A stretch of DNA of 13,903 bases. It comes from CAZUCU01 sp964589635 (GTDB taxonomy: Bacteria; Patescibacteriota; Minisyncoccia; Phycocordibacterales; JAACPR01). The stretch spans positions 1-13,903 of the forward strand of contig CAZPRI010000016.1 of the NCBI GenBank assembly GCA_964589635.1. The letters are read 5' to 3'. The translations under genes and the position numbers were made by a program. A model generated the notes under the pieces. That model did no database searches and was not told where the DNA came from. It saw only the letters and a program-made list of their open reading frames with translations. Numbering within the stretch: position 1 is the first letter of the stretch; the number at the start of each line of letters is the position of its first letter. This document shows positions 6,382 to 13,763 of this stretch, piece by piece.

Positions 6382-8115
6382 ATGTATATCGAACCTGAAA
6401 AATTAAAAGGTTTTTTGCTAGATTCCGGACTTGTAAAGGAAGACGATATTAAAGATGCAGAAGAAGAGATAAAAGAAGATAAAAAATTCAAAAACATTGG
6501 AGAGTATCTTGTTGCAATAGAAAAAATTGCAGAAGACGAATTAAGGAGGATTGAAGCTTATATTCTCGGTATTCCGTATATTGATGTTGGAGAAGAAAAA
6601 CTCACTAAAGAAATTTTAAATATAATTCCTGAGCCAATCGCAAGAAAACATAATATTATTGCCTTTAAACAAAATCCTGATTCTCTGGAAGTTGCCATGA
6701 TTGATACAGACGATCTTGCTGCAATCGGTTTTATTAGTAAAAAAACTGGTCTAAAAATTCTGCCAAGACTTACATCTACTAAATCACTAAAACAAGCACT
6801 AGTTAGTTATCAAAAAAGTTTAAAGGCTGATCTTGGAGAAATCATTAAAACAGAGATGGGTTCAATAAAAGAAACAGAAAGTATTGAAGACCTAAAAAAA
6901 GCTGCTGAAGATGTACCAGTTGTTAGGATTGTAGACACCCTACTCAGACATGCTGTTTTACAAAACGCTTCTGATATTCACATGGAACCAAATGAAAATG
7001 AGTTCATTATCAGATATAGAGTTGATGGAATTTTACACGACGCAATGACACTTCCGAAGAAAAGTGCTTCTTCTATTACTGCCAGAATAAAGGTTCTGTC
7101 TAATCTGAAACTTGATGAAAAAAGGTTACCTCAAGACGGAAGATTTAAAATGGATATTGATAGAGAACAAGTTTCTTTTAGAGTTTCAGTCCTTCCAACA
7201 TACTATGGAGAAAAGACTGTTATGAGAACTCTTAGGGAGGGAGGAGGACACTTTACTCTTGAATCACTTGGATTTCACGGTGTTGCACTTGAAAGAATTC
7301 ACAGCGCAATGAAACAAAAAACTGGTCTTATTCTTACAACTGGCCCAACAGGTTCTGGAAAGACAACAACGCTTTATACAGTTCTTGATCTTTTGAATAC
7401 ACCAGAGGTTAATGTTTCAACAATTGAAGATCCGATTGAATACCAAATAAAAAGAATAAACCAAACGCAAGTTAAAGCAAAAATTGGTTTTACTTTTTCT
7501 GAAGGGCTACGAAGCCTCGTTCGACAGGATCCAGATATTATTATGGTAGGGGAGATTCGAGACGGAGAAACTGCAAGCCTTGCGGTTAACGCAGCTCTTA
7601 CTGGTCACCTTGTTCTTTCAACACTACACACAAACTCTGCTGCCGGAACAATTCCAAGACTTATAGATATGGGGACAGAACCTTTTATTCTTGTTTCAAC
7701 ACTAAAAGTAATTATTGGACAAAGACTTGTACGAAAGTTAGGACCAAAAAAAGAAAAGTATACTCTTTCTAAATCTGCCTTAGATAACCTAGAAAAACAC
7801 GCAAACTTGGATGTAGTACTTACCGCCCTGAAAAAGGAAAGTATTGTTTCTGATAAAGCTACATGGAAAACAATCTCATTCTATCGACCGAAGGCTACTA
7901 AAAATGATGATGGTTACAAGGGCAGACTTGGTATCTACGAGGTTCTTGAAATTACAGACACGATAAGAAACATGATTATCGAAGGAAAGACAACTGAAGA
8001 AATATCAAAACAGGGGCAGAAAGAGGACATGATGACAATGCTCGAAGATGGAATATTTAAGGCTGTGCAAGGATTGACTACGATTGAGGAAATATTAAGA
8101 GTTGTTTCAGAATAA
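6382..8115 (+). CDS. pilB: Type IV pilus assembly / type II secretion ATPase (PilB/GspE family)
   Basis: This hexameric cytoplasmic ATPase powers pilin polymerisation through the platform protein PilC. The 577-residue protein has an N-terminal domain of the T2SSE_N/MshEN type (about 55-150). The ATPase core carries Walker A GPTGSGKTT (321-329), the Asp box around STIEDPIEY, Walker B DPDIIMVGEIRD (383-394, E391 catalytic by homology), and the His box LTGHLVLSTLHTN with H409 and H416. An N2-domain arginine/aspartate region (ASDIHMEPNENEFIIRYRVDG) precedes it. The tetracysteine zinc module usual in the C-terminal part of PilB/GspE is missing; the RLVRKLGPKKEKY region has no cysteines. The C-terminus (YKGRLGIYEVLEI onward) is standard. 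The stop lies 1 base before the pilC ATG. An extension ATPase is likely; a retraction role cannot be excluded by sequence. Confidence 0.93.
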   Translation: MYIEPEKLKGFLLDSGLVKEDDIKDAEEEIKEDKKFKNIGEYLVAIEKIAEDELRRIEAYILGIPYIDVGEEKLTKEILNIIPEPIARKHNIIAFKQNPDSLEVAMIDTDDLAAIGFISKKTGLKILPRLTSTKSLKQALVSYQKSLKADLGEIIKTEMGSIKETESIEDLKKAAEDVPVVRIVDTLLRHAVLQNASDIHMEPNENEFIIRYRVDGILHDAMTLPKKSASSITARIKVLSNLKLDEKRLPQDGRFKMDIDREQVSFRVSVLPTYYGEKTVMRTLREGGGHFTLESLGFHGVALERIHSAMKQKTGLILTTGPTGSGKTTTLYTVLDLLNTPEVNVSTIEDPIEYQIKRINQTQVKAKIGFTFSEGLRSLVRQDPDIIMVGEIRDGETASLAVNAALTGHLVLSTLHTNSAAGTIPRLIDMGTEPFILVSTLKVIIGQRLVRKLGPKKEKYTLSKSALDNLEKHANLDVVLTALKKESIVSDKATWKTISFYRPKATKNDDGYKGRLGIYEVLEITDTIRNMIIEGKTTEEISKQGQKEDMMTMLEDGIFKAVQGLTTIEEILRVVSE

Positions 8116-8116
8116 T

Positions 8117-9328
8117 ATGGATTTTAAATATAAAGCAATTGATAAAGATAATAAAGTTGTAGAGGGTATTGAATCTGCAAAAAGTAAATTTGAGTTATCA
8201 AACTTTTTAAAGAGTCAGGGTCTTGTATTAATTGATGCGGAGGAAGCCTCTATTCATAAGTTTTTTAACTTCAAGAAGCTTCTAACAATTGGCACAGTAA
8301 AGACTCAACAAAAAATTGCTTTTGCACGAAATATCAGTGCCATGATCGAGGCGGGTCTTTCTCTATCAAGAGCCCTTTCTGTAATTGAAAAACAAAGTAA
8401 TAACCCAAAGCTTAAAAAGGTTATTAATGACATAAACACTAAAGTTAAAAAAGGGTCAACTTTCTCAAATGCACTTTCTGATTACCCAAAAATATTCAAT
8501 AATCTTTTTATATCAATGGTTAGGTCTGGAGAGGAGTCGGGAAACCTTACGGCCTCTTTGTCTGAAATTGCAGATCAGGTTGAAAAAACATATCTACTAA
8601 AGAAAAAACTAAAAGGTGCAATGATTTACCCTGGAGTAATTATGACTGCGATGACAGGTATTGGTATATTTATGATGATTTATATTGTTCCAACTCTTAC
8701 AGAGACCTTTGAAGGGGTAGGTGGTGAACTGCCAACTAGTACAAAAATTATTATAGGTATTAGTGACTTCTTTAATGAAAACCTTTTCACGGGGATCACT
8801 CTTATACTTGTATTTGGAATTTCTTTTTGGATACTCGCAAAATCGAAAATAGGAAAAAAGGGGATCGACTACACACTGTTGCACATTCCAATGGTTTCAA
8901 ACCTTGTTAAAGAAACAAATTCTGCAAGAACAACACGAACACTTGCATCACTATTAAATGCCGGTGTTCCTTATTTAAATGCAATAAGAATTACAAAGGA
9001 AACATTAAATAATTCATATTACAGAAATGTTATGACAAAAGTAGAAAAGCAGGTTGAGATCGGTCTACCTGTTTCAAAGGTTTTCGAAGAAAATCAAAAA
9101 CTATACCCCCCTTTTGTTTCAGAGATGATAGCTGTTGGTGAAGAGACCGGAAATATTAGTCACATGCTTTTCAAAATTGCAGATTTTTATGAAGAAGAAG
9201 TTGACCAAAAAACTAAAAACCTTTCTACAATCGTTGAACCCTTCCTCATGATCATCGTTGGTGCCATGGTTGGATTCTTTGCTATCTCAATGATTTCTCC
9301 GATGTATTCACTTGTGAGCGAATTCTAG
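8117..9328 (+). CDS. pilC: Type IV pilus inner-membrane platform protein (PilC/GspF family)
   Basis: PilC is the inner-membrane platform that couples the ATPase PilB to pilin assembly. I use ATG 8117 (403 residues, MDFKYKAIDKDNK), one base after the pilB stop, and not the TTG at 8102 inside pilB; the family typically begins Y-x-x-x-D-x-x-G/N-K. There are two T2SSF repeats: the first (about 68-190) has FARNISAMIEAGLSLSRAL, the second (about 270-395) has the parallel RTLASLLNAGVPYLNAI. Three membrane segments lie at about 170-194, 222-241 and 375-398. Length and layout are normal. It forms a two-gene operon with pilB by near-overlap. The 3' end and stop codon lie in one copy of a 37-bp direct repeat. 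No pilin, pilM-Q or prepilin peptidase is in this window. Confidence 0.93.
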   Translation: MDFKYKAIDKDNKVVEGIESAKSKFELSNFLKSQGLVLIDAEEASIHKFFNFKKLLTIGTVKTQQKIAFARNISAMIEAGLSLSRALSVIEKQSNNPKLKKVINDINTKVKKGSTFSNALSDYPKIFNNLFISMVRSGEESGNLTASLSEIADQVEKTYLLKKKLKGAMIYPGVIMTAMTGIGIFMMIYIVPTLTETFEGVGGELPTSTKIIIGISDFFNENLFTGITLILVFGISFWILAKSKIGKKGIDYTLLHIPMVSNLVKETNSARTTRTLASLLNAGVPYLNAIRITKETLNNSYYRNVMTKVEKQVEIGLPVSKVFEENQKLYPPFVSEMIAVGEETGNISHMLFKIADFYEEEVDQKTKNLSTIVEPFLMIIVGAMVGFFAISMISPMYSLVSEF

Positions 9329-9358
9329 TTCCAAAAACATCCGCGAAAGCGCGTCTGT
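9322..9358 (+). repeat. Left copy of a 37-bp imperfect direct repeat at the pilC stop
   Basis: It begins ATTCTAGTTCCAA, where TAG is the pilC stop, and matches 11230-11266 at 28 of 37 positions, including the first 13 in a row. Seven of the nine differences are transitions. In this copy CGC-GAAA-GCG (9342-9351) could form a small tetraloop hairpin, which the right copy does not preserve. Confidence 0.75.
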
Positions 9359-9415
9359 ATTTTATCCCTTAACTTAATCCGCCTTAATTTCAACAGGAGA
9401 GGAGCGGTTTAGAAC

Positions 9416-9424
9416 TGGTATACT
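9416..9424 (+). promoter_or_regulatory. Extended -10 promoter of the HExxH gene
   Basis: TGGTATACT fits TGnTATAAT with one change. It ends 6 bases before ATG 9431, the spacing expected if transcription begins at or next to the start codon. No -35 is seen. Confidence 0.65.
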
Positions 9425-9430
9425 TTTATC

Positions 9431-10081
9431 ATGAATTTAAATTTTAAATACTCAGAAAAGGAAGATGTCTGGTGCTTATTAAATAAAGGCAAAACCTCAA
9501 ATAATAATCCTAATCCCACAGAATCATATTTAAAATTAATTGAAAAACTTGGAGAAGATCCTAATAAGGAAGATGTTAAATTATTCATTAAGAGATATTT
9601 AAAGGAATTAAATATAGAAAAGGGACCTTTTATTAAAAAGATAGAAAGTGAATTTGATAAAGTTTCTAAAGAATTTATAAAAATTGCAGAGAAAATTTTT
9701 GGAGTAAACTTAGATAAAGGATTGGATGTATATTTTACTGTAAACAATAGATGTCCCTACAGTATAAAAGAAAATTTGTTTTTTGTTTCTTTTCTAGGTA
9801 AATCACCATTAAAAACCATTTTTCATGAGTTGTGGCATTTTTATACTTGGTACAAGTTTGATGATAAATATTTAGAAATTGTAGGCCCTCAAAAATATAA
9901 TGACATAAAAGAGTCGTTAACTGTTCTTATAAATTTGGAGTGTAGGAATATTTTACCAAATGGTGTGGAAGATGAAGGGTATACACAACATCAAGAGCTA
10001 AGATCAAAAATAAAAGAGTGGTGGAATGAAAATAAAGATATAGAATATGTTTGGAAGAAGTCAGTTGAATTTCTTAATTGA
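9431..10081 (+). CDS. Putative zinc metallopeptidase-like protein (HExxH)
   Basis: This 216-residue protein has no signal peptide or membrane segment, so it is probably cytoplasmic. The motif H132-E-L-W-H136 within IFHELWHFYTW is a classic zincin HExxH site. E161 in IKESLTVLIN, 25 residues downstream, is well placed to be a third ligand, as in gluzincin-type enzymes. The N-terminal 100 residues are helical and charged. The C-terminus contains DEGYTQHQELRSKIKEWW. I do not recognise a named family. Peptidase activity is inferred only from the motif; some HExxH proteins are inactive or hydrolyse other bonds. One sampled line here has 25% G+C, against about 40% in sampled lines of pilB and pilC. 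It is the first of two genes bracketed by direct repeats, with its own leaderless-type promoter and its own terminator. Confidence 0.72.
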   Translation: MNLNFKYSEKEDVWCLLNKGKTSNNNPNPTESYLKLIEKLGEDPNKEDVKLFIKRYLKELNIEKGPFIKKIESEFDKVSKEFIKIAEKIFGVNLDKGLDVYFTVNNRCPYSIKENLFFVSFLGKSPLKTIFHELWHFYTWYKFDDKYLEIVGPQKYNDIKESLTVLINLECRNILPNGVEDEGYTQHQELRSKIKEWWNENKDIEYVWKKSVEFLN

Positions 10082-10103
10082 CCTTAATTCCAATGTTGCA
10101 CAC

Positions 10104-10133
10104 AAAAGACCTTAATGATGAAAGTCTTTTTTT
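10104..10133 (+). terminator. Intrinsic terminator after the HExxH gene
   Basis: AAAAGAC (10104-10110) pairs with GTCTTTT (10124-10130), with a C-A mismatch and two further pairs inside, and is followed by a seven-base T-run. The GC content is low, but form and position (22 bases after the stop) fit a terminator. Confidence 0.7.
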
Positions 10134-10159
10134 GATGAGGTTTTAGGAGTATGAAACTG

Positions 10160-10168
10160 TGCTAAAAT
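10160..10168 (+). promoter_or_regulatory. Extended -10 promoter of the 353-aa gene
   Basis: TGCTAAAAT fits TGnTATAAT with one change and ends 6 bases before ATG 10175. It has the same spacing as the promoters at 9416 and 11280. Confidence 0.62.
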
Positions 10169-10174
10169 TTTTGT

Positions 10175-11236
10175 ATGAAAACAATTGATTTATATAAAAC
10201 CAGAAATTTAAAATTTAGGATGTCTGATTTCAAGAGAATTCCAATTGAACTAGAAACAGGAATATGGGCTGTTACGGGTCAACCCATATTAAAAGAGGGC
10301 GAGATCTTGGGGAACAAAAAGGCAGAAGAGTTGTTTTATAGACGTGAATTTCTTAGAAGAGAAAGATCTTATGACGATAACGAAAGCCATTTATTTTCTC
10401 ATAGGGGTAATTTAGTCTACCCAGATGGCTTATTAGAGACTTTTATATACTATCTAAAGGGTATAAAACCTACTAATCTTTTTCTTACTCCTGAAAATAT
10501 AGATTATAATAGTTTGTTTTCTAAATTAAAGTCCGGAACTTTTGACTCTGGTTTGAGTGAGATATTAGAAGGTTTGGGCTATATGAATGAAAACAAAGAA
10601 AAAATTATTGATTTCATAGAAAATAATAAGGAGAGGATTCAAGAGGAGATGACAAGAAATGTTTTTAAAGAAAATTTTGCTTCAAACCTAAAGGGTGTAA
10701 ACATTTCAAATAAATTTGATATAGCTTACATCATTGATTCATCTGTGAATGTCTACATCTCATATAATATTGATCATATTAATCAGGCCACTATTGTAGA
10801 TAATAGAATTATGCCAAAACAAATACTAGGTCTAATTATCAATGAGTCAAAAATAGAAGAATATCAAAGTCAACAGCATTCTATTCCTGCAGATACTTTT
10901 ATTGAACTTGCACATATACATTTAGCTACACTCAGGGCTTTTATAGATTGGCTAGGTATATATGATGATAATACTATTAATAAAAAATTAAATGATTTCA
11001 TACAAACAATTACAGAAAGCTTTTTTTATGTGGATGTAAGGCCTGAAGTCGGGGACATTTTTACAGATGAAGAGGTTGATTTTCTAAATGAAAAGGCTTT
11101 GGTATTTTGGAAAAAACATTTCCCGTTTGATGAAGGAACCACTCTATATGATTGTTTAATCAGGTTTTGTGAAAAATATAACAAACCTCTTTACTCTTCT
11201 GATAATAAAATATTGTTTAGTAATAAATCATTCTAG
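10175..11236 (+). CDS. Unknown 353-residue protein in the repeat-flanked cassette
   Basis: I do not recognise this protein. It has no signal peptide and no membrane segment. The N-terminal part (1-75) is basic, with PIELETGIWAVTGQPILKEGE and a RREFLRRERSYDDNESH stretch. The middle (about 120-165) is helical and charged. A beta-rich region at about 180-230 contains FDIAYIIDSSVNVYISYNID and IVDNRIMPKQILGLIIN. The second phrase loosely recalls the end of ADP-ribosyltransferase-fold domains, but no catalytic signature can be shown and I do not claim it. A later helix (ELAHIHLATLRAFIDWLG) and a C-terminal region with conserved-looking tryptophans follow. One sampled line here has 25% G+C, again below the pil genes. 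The stop codon TAG lies in the right copy of the direct repeat. It is probably accessory. Confidence 0.7.
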   Translation: MKTIDLYKTRNLKFRMSDFKRIPIELETGIWAVTGQPILKEGEILGNKKAEELFYRREFLRRERSYDDNESHLFSHRGNLVYPDGLLETFIYYLKGIKPTNLFLTPENIDYNSLFSKLKSGTFDSGLSEILEGLGYMNENKEKIIDFIENNKERIQEEMTRNVFKENFASNLKGVNISNKFDIAYIIDSSVNVYISYNIDHINQATIVDNRIMPKQILGLIINESKIEEYQSQQHSIPADTFIELAHIHLATLRAFIDWLGIYDDNTINKKLNDFIQTITESFFYVDVRPEVGDIFTDEEVDFLNEKALVFWKKHFPFDEGTTLYDCLIRFCEKYNKPLYSSDNKILFSNKSF

Positions 11237-11266
11237 TTCCAAGAATGTCCATGAAAGCACGAGTAT
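11230..11266 (+). repeat. Right copy of the 37-bp imperfect direct repeat
   Basis: It begins ATTCTAGTTCCAA, where TAG is the stop of the 353-residue gene, and aligns with 9322-9358 at a constant offset of 1908 bases. The two copies exactly bracket the two AT-rich genes. The right copy leads directly into the promoter of the next gene. Confidence 0.75.
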
Positions 11267-11279
11267 AGTAAAAATTTAA

Positions 11280-11288
11280 TGATATAAT
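11280..11288 (+). promoter_or_regulatory. Extended -10 promoter of the surface operon
   Basis: TGATATAAT is an exact extended -10, ending 7 bases before ATG 11296, so the message should be leaderless. No -35 or Shine-Dalgarno sequence is visible. Confidence 0.75.
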
Positions 11289-11295
11289 TTCATAG

Positions 11296-12372
11296 ATGAA
11301 GAATAAAATTGTCTTATTACTACTACTGTCTCTTATTTTAGTTCCTGCTATTTCTATTGCCCAAACACCTCTTTTTGATTTACCAACAGAAAGCAATAGG
11401 TTTGATTCTATAACCGGAATTCCTGACGGTATCATTGAACAGATTTCTGTTGAGGTTCTCCCTAAGGTTCCATCACCAAACGAAAGAGTAAACATTTTTG
11501 TTCAAAGTTACTCCTCTGACTTAAACAAAGGTTTTTTTGTTTGGAGAATAAACGGAGTAAATCAACTCGAAGGAAACGGTGAAACATCTTTTAGTTTTTC
11601 TGCACCAGAAAGCGGGCGTTCCCTAACAGTTAGTTTGTTTATTGAGAAAGAAGATGGGGGCACAATTACAAGAAGTTTTGATTTCTCTCCTGCTGATGTT
11701 GATATTGTTTATGAAGCAGAAACATACACACCTCCTTTCTATAAAGGTAAAGCCCTTTTTACAAGCGAATCAACTTTCAGATTAATTGCTATGCCTAATT
11801 TTCTTTCAAGTAATGGAAACAGGGTTTCTCCAAATACTTTGATTTATAACTGGTCTATTAATGGCACAAACATTCAAAGCCAATCAGGTTACGGAAAAAG
11901 AGTTTTTAGAGGAGAGGGCGGAATTGTACAAAGACCTTTAAATGTTTCTGTTGAAGTTTCAGCTAGTAATTCTGGATTAAAAGCCAAAGGAGATATTTTC
12001 TTAAACTATTCTGAACCAGAAGTTGTGCTTTATGAAAATAATCCACTCCTTGGACTTGTTTCAGAGAAAGCTATATCAGGAGAGTTTCTTTTAGAAAGAC
12101 CAGAAATAGAACTTCAAGCTATCCCTTATTTCTTTAGTACACCTCAAAAAGATTCTTCTTTCATTAATTATAAATGGAAAATGAATGGTAATGATTTAGT
12201 AAGTTCTGGAGATAGTTTTGTTAACTTTAGAAATGATTCTGGAGAAGCTGGTAGAGCAAGAATTTCTTTAGAGACTGAACACTTCAGTAAGATACTCCAA
12301 ATAACACAATCTGTTGTTAATTTAAATTTTGAAAAAAATGATGCTATATCTGAAAATATTATTGAGTTCTAG
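11296..12372 (+). CDS. Secreted protein with tandem Ig-like units
   Basis: This 358-residue protein is of unknown family. A signal peptide spans residues 1-22 (MKNKIVLLLLL then A-I-S-I-A-Q). The mature part is beta-rich and repetitive. The core W-x-[IM]-N-G-x-[ND] appears three times, at W83, W186 and W294, about 105 residues apart. Each core is followed 10-20 residues later by an F-rich strand. Residues 132-170 and 239-281 also match each other (YE...FYKGKALFTSES against YE...GLVSEKAISGEF, then I-A/P-x-F). This pattern suggests PKD/Ig-like sandwich domains used for adhesion or scaffolding. No membrane anchor follows, so the protein is exported and presumably held by partners. Its last codons overlap the start of the pilin-transpeptidase gene, so the two are co-translated. 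The role is inferred from domain style. Confidence 0.82.
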   Translation: MKNKIVLLLLLSLILVPAISIAQTPLFDLPTESNRFDSITGIPDGIIEQISVEVLPKVPSPNERVNIFVQSYSSDLNKGFFVWRINGVNQLEGNGETSFSFSAPESGRSLTVSLFIEKEDGGTITRSFDFSPADVDIVYEAETYTPPFYKGKALFTSESTFRLIAMPNFLSSNGNRVSPNTLIYNWSINGTNIQSQSGYGKRVFRGEGGIVQRPLNVSVEVSASNSGLKAKGDIFLNYSEPEVVLYENNPLLGLVSEKAISGEFLLERPEIELQAIPYFFSTPQKDSSFINYKWKMNGNDLVSSGDSFVNFRNDSGEAGRARISLETEHFSKILQITQSVVNLNFEKNDAISENIIEF

Positions 12373-13219
12373 TCTTTTACTTATAAGTAATATTGCTTTT
12401 GCACAGAGACAAGACAGTACGGTTTCATTGGAGAAAGTTGCAAATGAAATAAGTAACAATGCTGCTCAAAATGGAGGTAGTGCTCTTGGAATTCTTTTAA
12501 ACCAAATAATGTTTATTGTAATAGGTGTTGCTATTGTTTTAGCTATCTTTGCAATTGTTCGTGGTGGGTTTGAGTATATGACATCTAGTGATAGTGATGA
12601 TAAGAAGAGTAGGGCAAAGAACAGAATACAAGCTGCGTTCGGTGGTTTGTTGCTTGCTGTTAGTTCTATTCTTATTTTGAATACAATAAATACTGGGATT
12701 ACGAGTTTTGATATTAGTTTTCCCGGGTTGCAAGGAGTTGTTTTACCTCCAGAGTTACAAGACGCTCCTTCTGGAGGAAACTTTTTGAACCCTGACGGAA
12801 CATATACCGGCGAATATTTTGCTCAAATTTTTAACATTAACAATGGTTCAAGCTTAAATGCCTCTGCCGACGGATCAATAGTTTTAAATGGAAATACTTA
12901 TTATTTTAGGTCGGGTGGCGGAGGTCGGGGTTATTTACCAGAAGGCTCATACACTGTTTCAAATGGAAGACTTAGAAATGATGTTTCTAGTATGCAAGTT
13001 GATGGTTATGGTTACTCTTTTGACTTAAGTGATGCGTATGACTCTCGAGTTGGAGGAACAAGAACTCTTCTTAGAATTCATCCTGATGGAGGAAATGCTG
13101 GTACTGCAGGGTGTATTGGTATTCAGGGTGGAGCAGCTGAACAAAGACAATTTTACAAAGACCTTACAGACACTATCGCCGCAAGCGGGGGAACTTATAC
13201 AATAAGGGTTGGCAAATAA
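12338..13219 (+). CDS. T4SS-pilin-like protein fused to an L,D-transpeptidase-like domain
   Basis: The protein has 293 residues from ATG 12338; ATG 12341 or TTG 12329 are alternative starts. Residues 1-23 are a signal peptide ending A-F-A-Q. Residues 32-131 resemble the T4SS pilin (VirB2-like) family common in CPR genomes: SALGILLNQ, membrane segment 1 (55-75), GGFEYMTSS, charged KKSRAKNRIQ, membrane segment 2 (98-117) and LNTIN. After a linker, residues about 165-293 form a second domain with YYFRSGGGG, G-Y-L-P-E-G-S-Y-T-V and RIHPDGG...GTAGCIGI. H248 and C259 match the His/Cys layout of L,D-transpeptidase-like enzymes (YkuD or DUF2778/Tlde1 type), which cut or cross-link peptidoglycan. The H-to-C spacing is shorter than in classical YkuD. 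It overlaps the preceding gene by 35 bases; the next gene begins 1 base after its stop. Confidence 0.8.
   Translation: MMLYLKILLSSSLLLISNIAFAQRQDSTVSLEKVANEISNNAAQNGGSALGILLNQIMFIVIGVAIVLAIFAIVRGGFEYMTSSDSDDKKSRAKNRIQAAFGGLLLAVSSILILNTINTGITSFDISFPGLQGVVLPPELQDAPSGGNFLNPDGTYTGEYFAQIFNINNGSSLNASADGSIVLNGNTYYFRSGGGGRGYLPEGSYTVSNGRLRNDVSSMQVDGYGYSFDLSDAYDSRVGGTRTLLRIHPDGGNAGTAGCIGIQGGAAEQRQFYKDLTDTIAASGGTYTIRVGK
12473..12497 (+). repeat. 25-base identity shared with the second pilin gene, copy 1
   Basis: The stretch GGAGGTAGTGCTCTTGGAAT and the five bases after it recur exactly at 13879-13903, in the same reading frame (GGSALGIL). It marks a duplicated pilin gene; the second copy runs off the window. 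Confidence 0.9.
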
Positions 13220-13220
13220 A

Positions 13221-13763
13221 ATGAAAAAAACCATAATAATAATTTTAATAGTAGTCTTTTTGTCGGGTATGACTTACCTGTTATTATCCAAGGATTCTCC
13301 TAAAAACCCTGCTGTACCCCAAAAAAATGTTTACACAGAAGACCCAACACCAACTTTCTTCCCAAGAGAAACTTCGAATACAAAAACTTCTCCTGTAAAT
13401 ACAACTAATCAAAGTGGTGTTATTAATAAAAATAACAATAACGTAAGCCCAACAATAGGCCTAAGTGAGAACGACTCTTTTACAGAAATAAAAAGACATC
13501 TATCTATTGGTGAAATATCAGAAGCTCTTCTACTATCAAAAAATATAGATAATGAGTTTGTTTTGGAATCTTGGGTATCATATATACCAGAGAATTCTAC
13601 TCAGATTGTTGATGTTGTAGAAAAGAATAACAATCGAGATGAAATATCGAATACTGAATACATCTTTAGTTGGTACATAGAACTCAGCGGTTACTTCGAG
13701 AACCTTCCTACTGAAAAACAAATAGAGATTTCAGAGCAATTTTTTAGACTAAAGAGTTTATAA
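13221..13763 (+). CDS. Membrane-anchored unknown protein downstream of the pilin fusion
   Basis: This 180-residue protein is of unknown family. I use ATG 13221, one base after the preceding stop; the in-frame TTG at 13209 lies inside the upstream gene. Residues 1-25 (MKKTIIIILIVVFLSG then MTYLLL) form an uncleaved anchor or signal. A low-complexity linker rich in Asn, Thr, Pro and Ser spans about 30-80. A compact helical domain (about 85-180) follows, with FTEIKRHLSIGEISEALLLSKN and FSWYIELSGYFENLPTEKQIEISEQFF. The domain should face outside the cytoplasmic membrane. Tight coupling to the transpeptidase-like gene suggests a partner, regulator or protective factor, but nothing in the sequence proves this. 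No terminator is evident after the stop, and the next promoter follows at once. Confidence 0.78.
   Translation: MKKTIIIILIVVFLSGMTYLLLSKDSPKNPAVPQKNVYTEDPTPTFFPRETSNTKTSPVNTTNQSGVINKNNNNVSPTIGLSENDSFTEIKRHLSIGEISEALLLSKNIDNEFVLESWVSYIPENSTQIVDVVEKNNNRDEISNTEYIFSWYIELSGYFENLPTEKQIEISEQFFRLKSL

Noticed and set aside
8102..8116. TTG start for pilC inside pilB
   Set aside because: ATG 8117, one base after the pilB stop, yields the normal PilC N-terminus.
8609..8884. Minus-strand open frame inside pilC
   Set aside because: It is antisense to a clear membrane segment of pilC; the product is rich in Tyr, Asn and Cys with no coding character.
9342..9351. CGC-GAAA-GCG tetraloop as a structured RNA in the direct repeat
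   Set aside because: The stem is three pairs only and is broken in the right copy of the repeat, so structure is not conserved.
10085..10104. Possible third copy of the direct repeat (TAATTCCAATG...)
   Set aside because: Only about eight bases resemble the repeat core and the alignment fails beyond it.
12539..12733. Minus-strand open frame across the pilin membrane region
   Set aside because: It is antisense to a well-supported coding region with no start signal or recognisable product.
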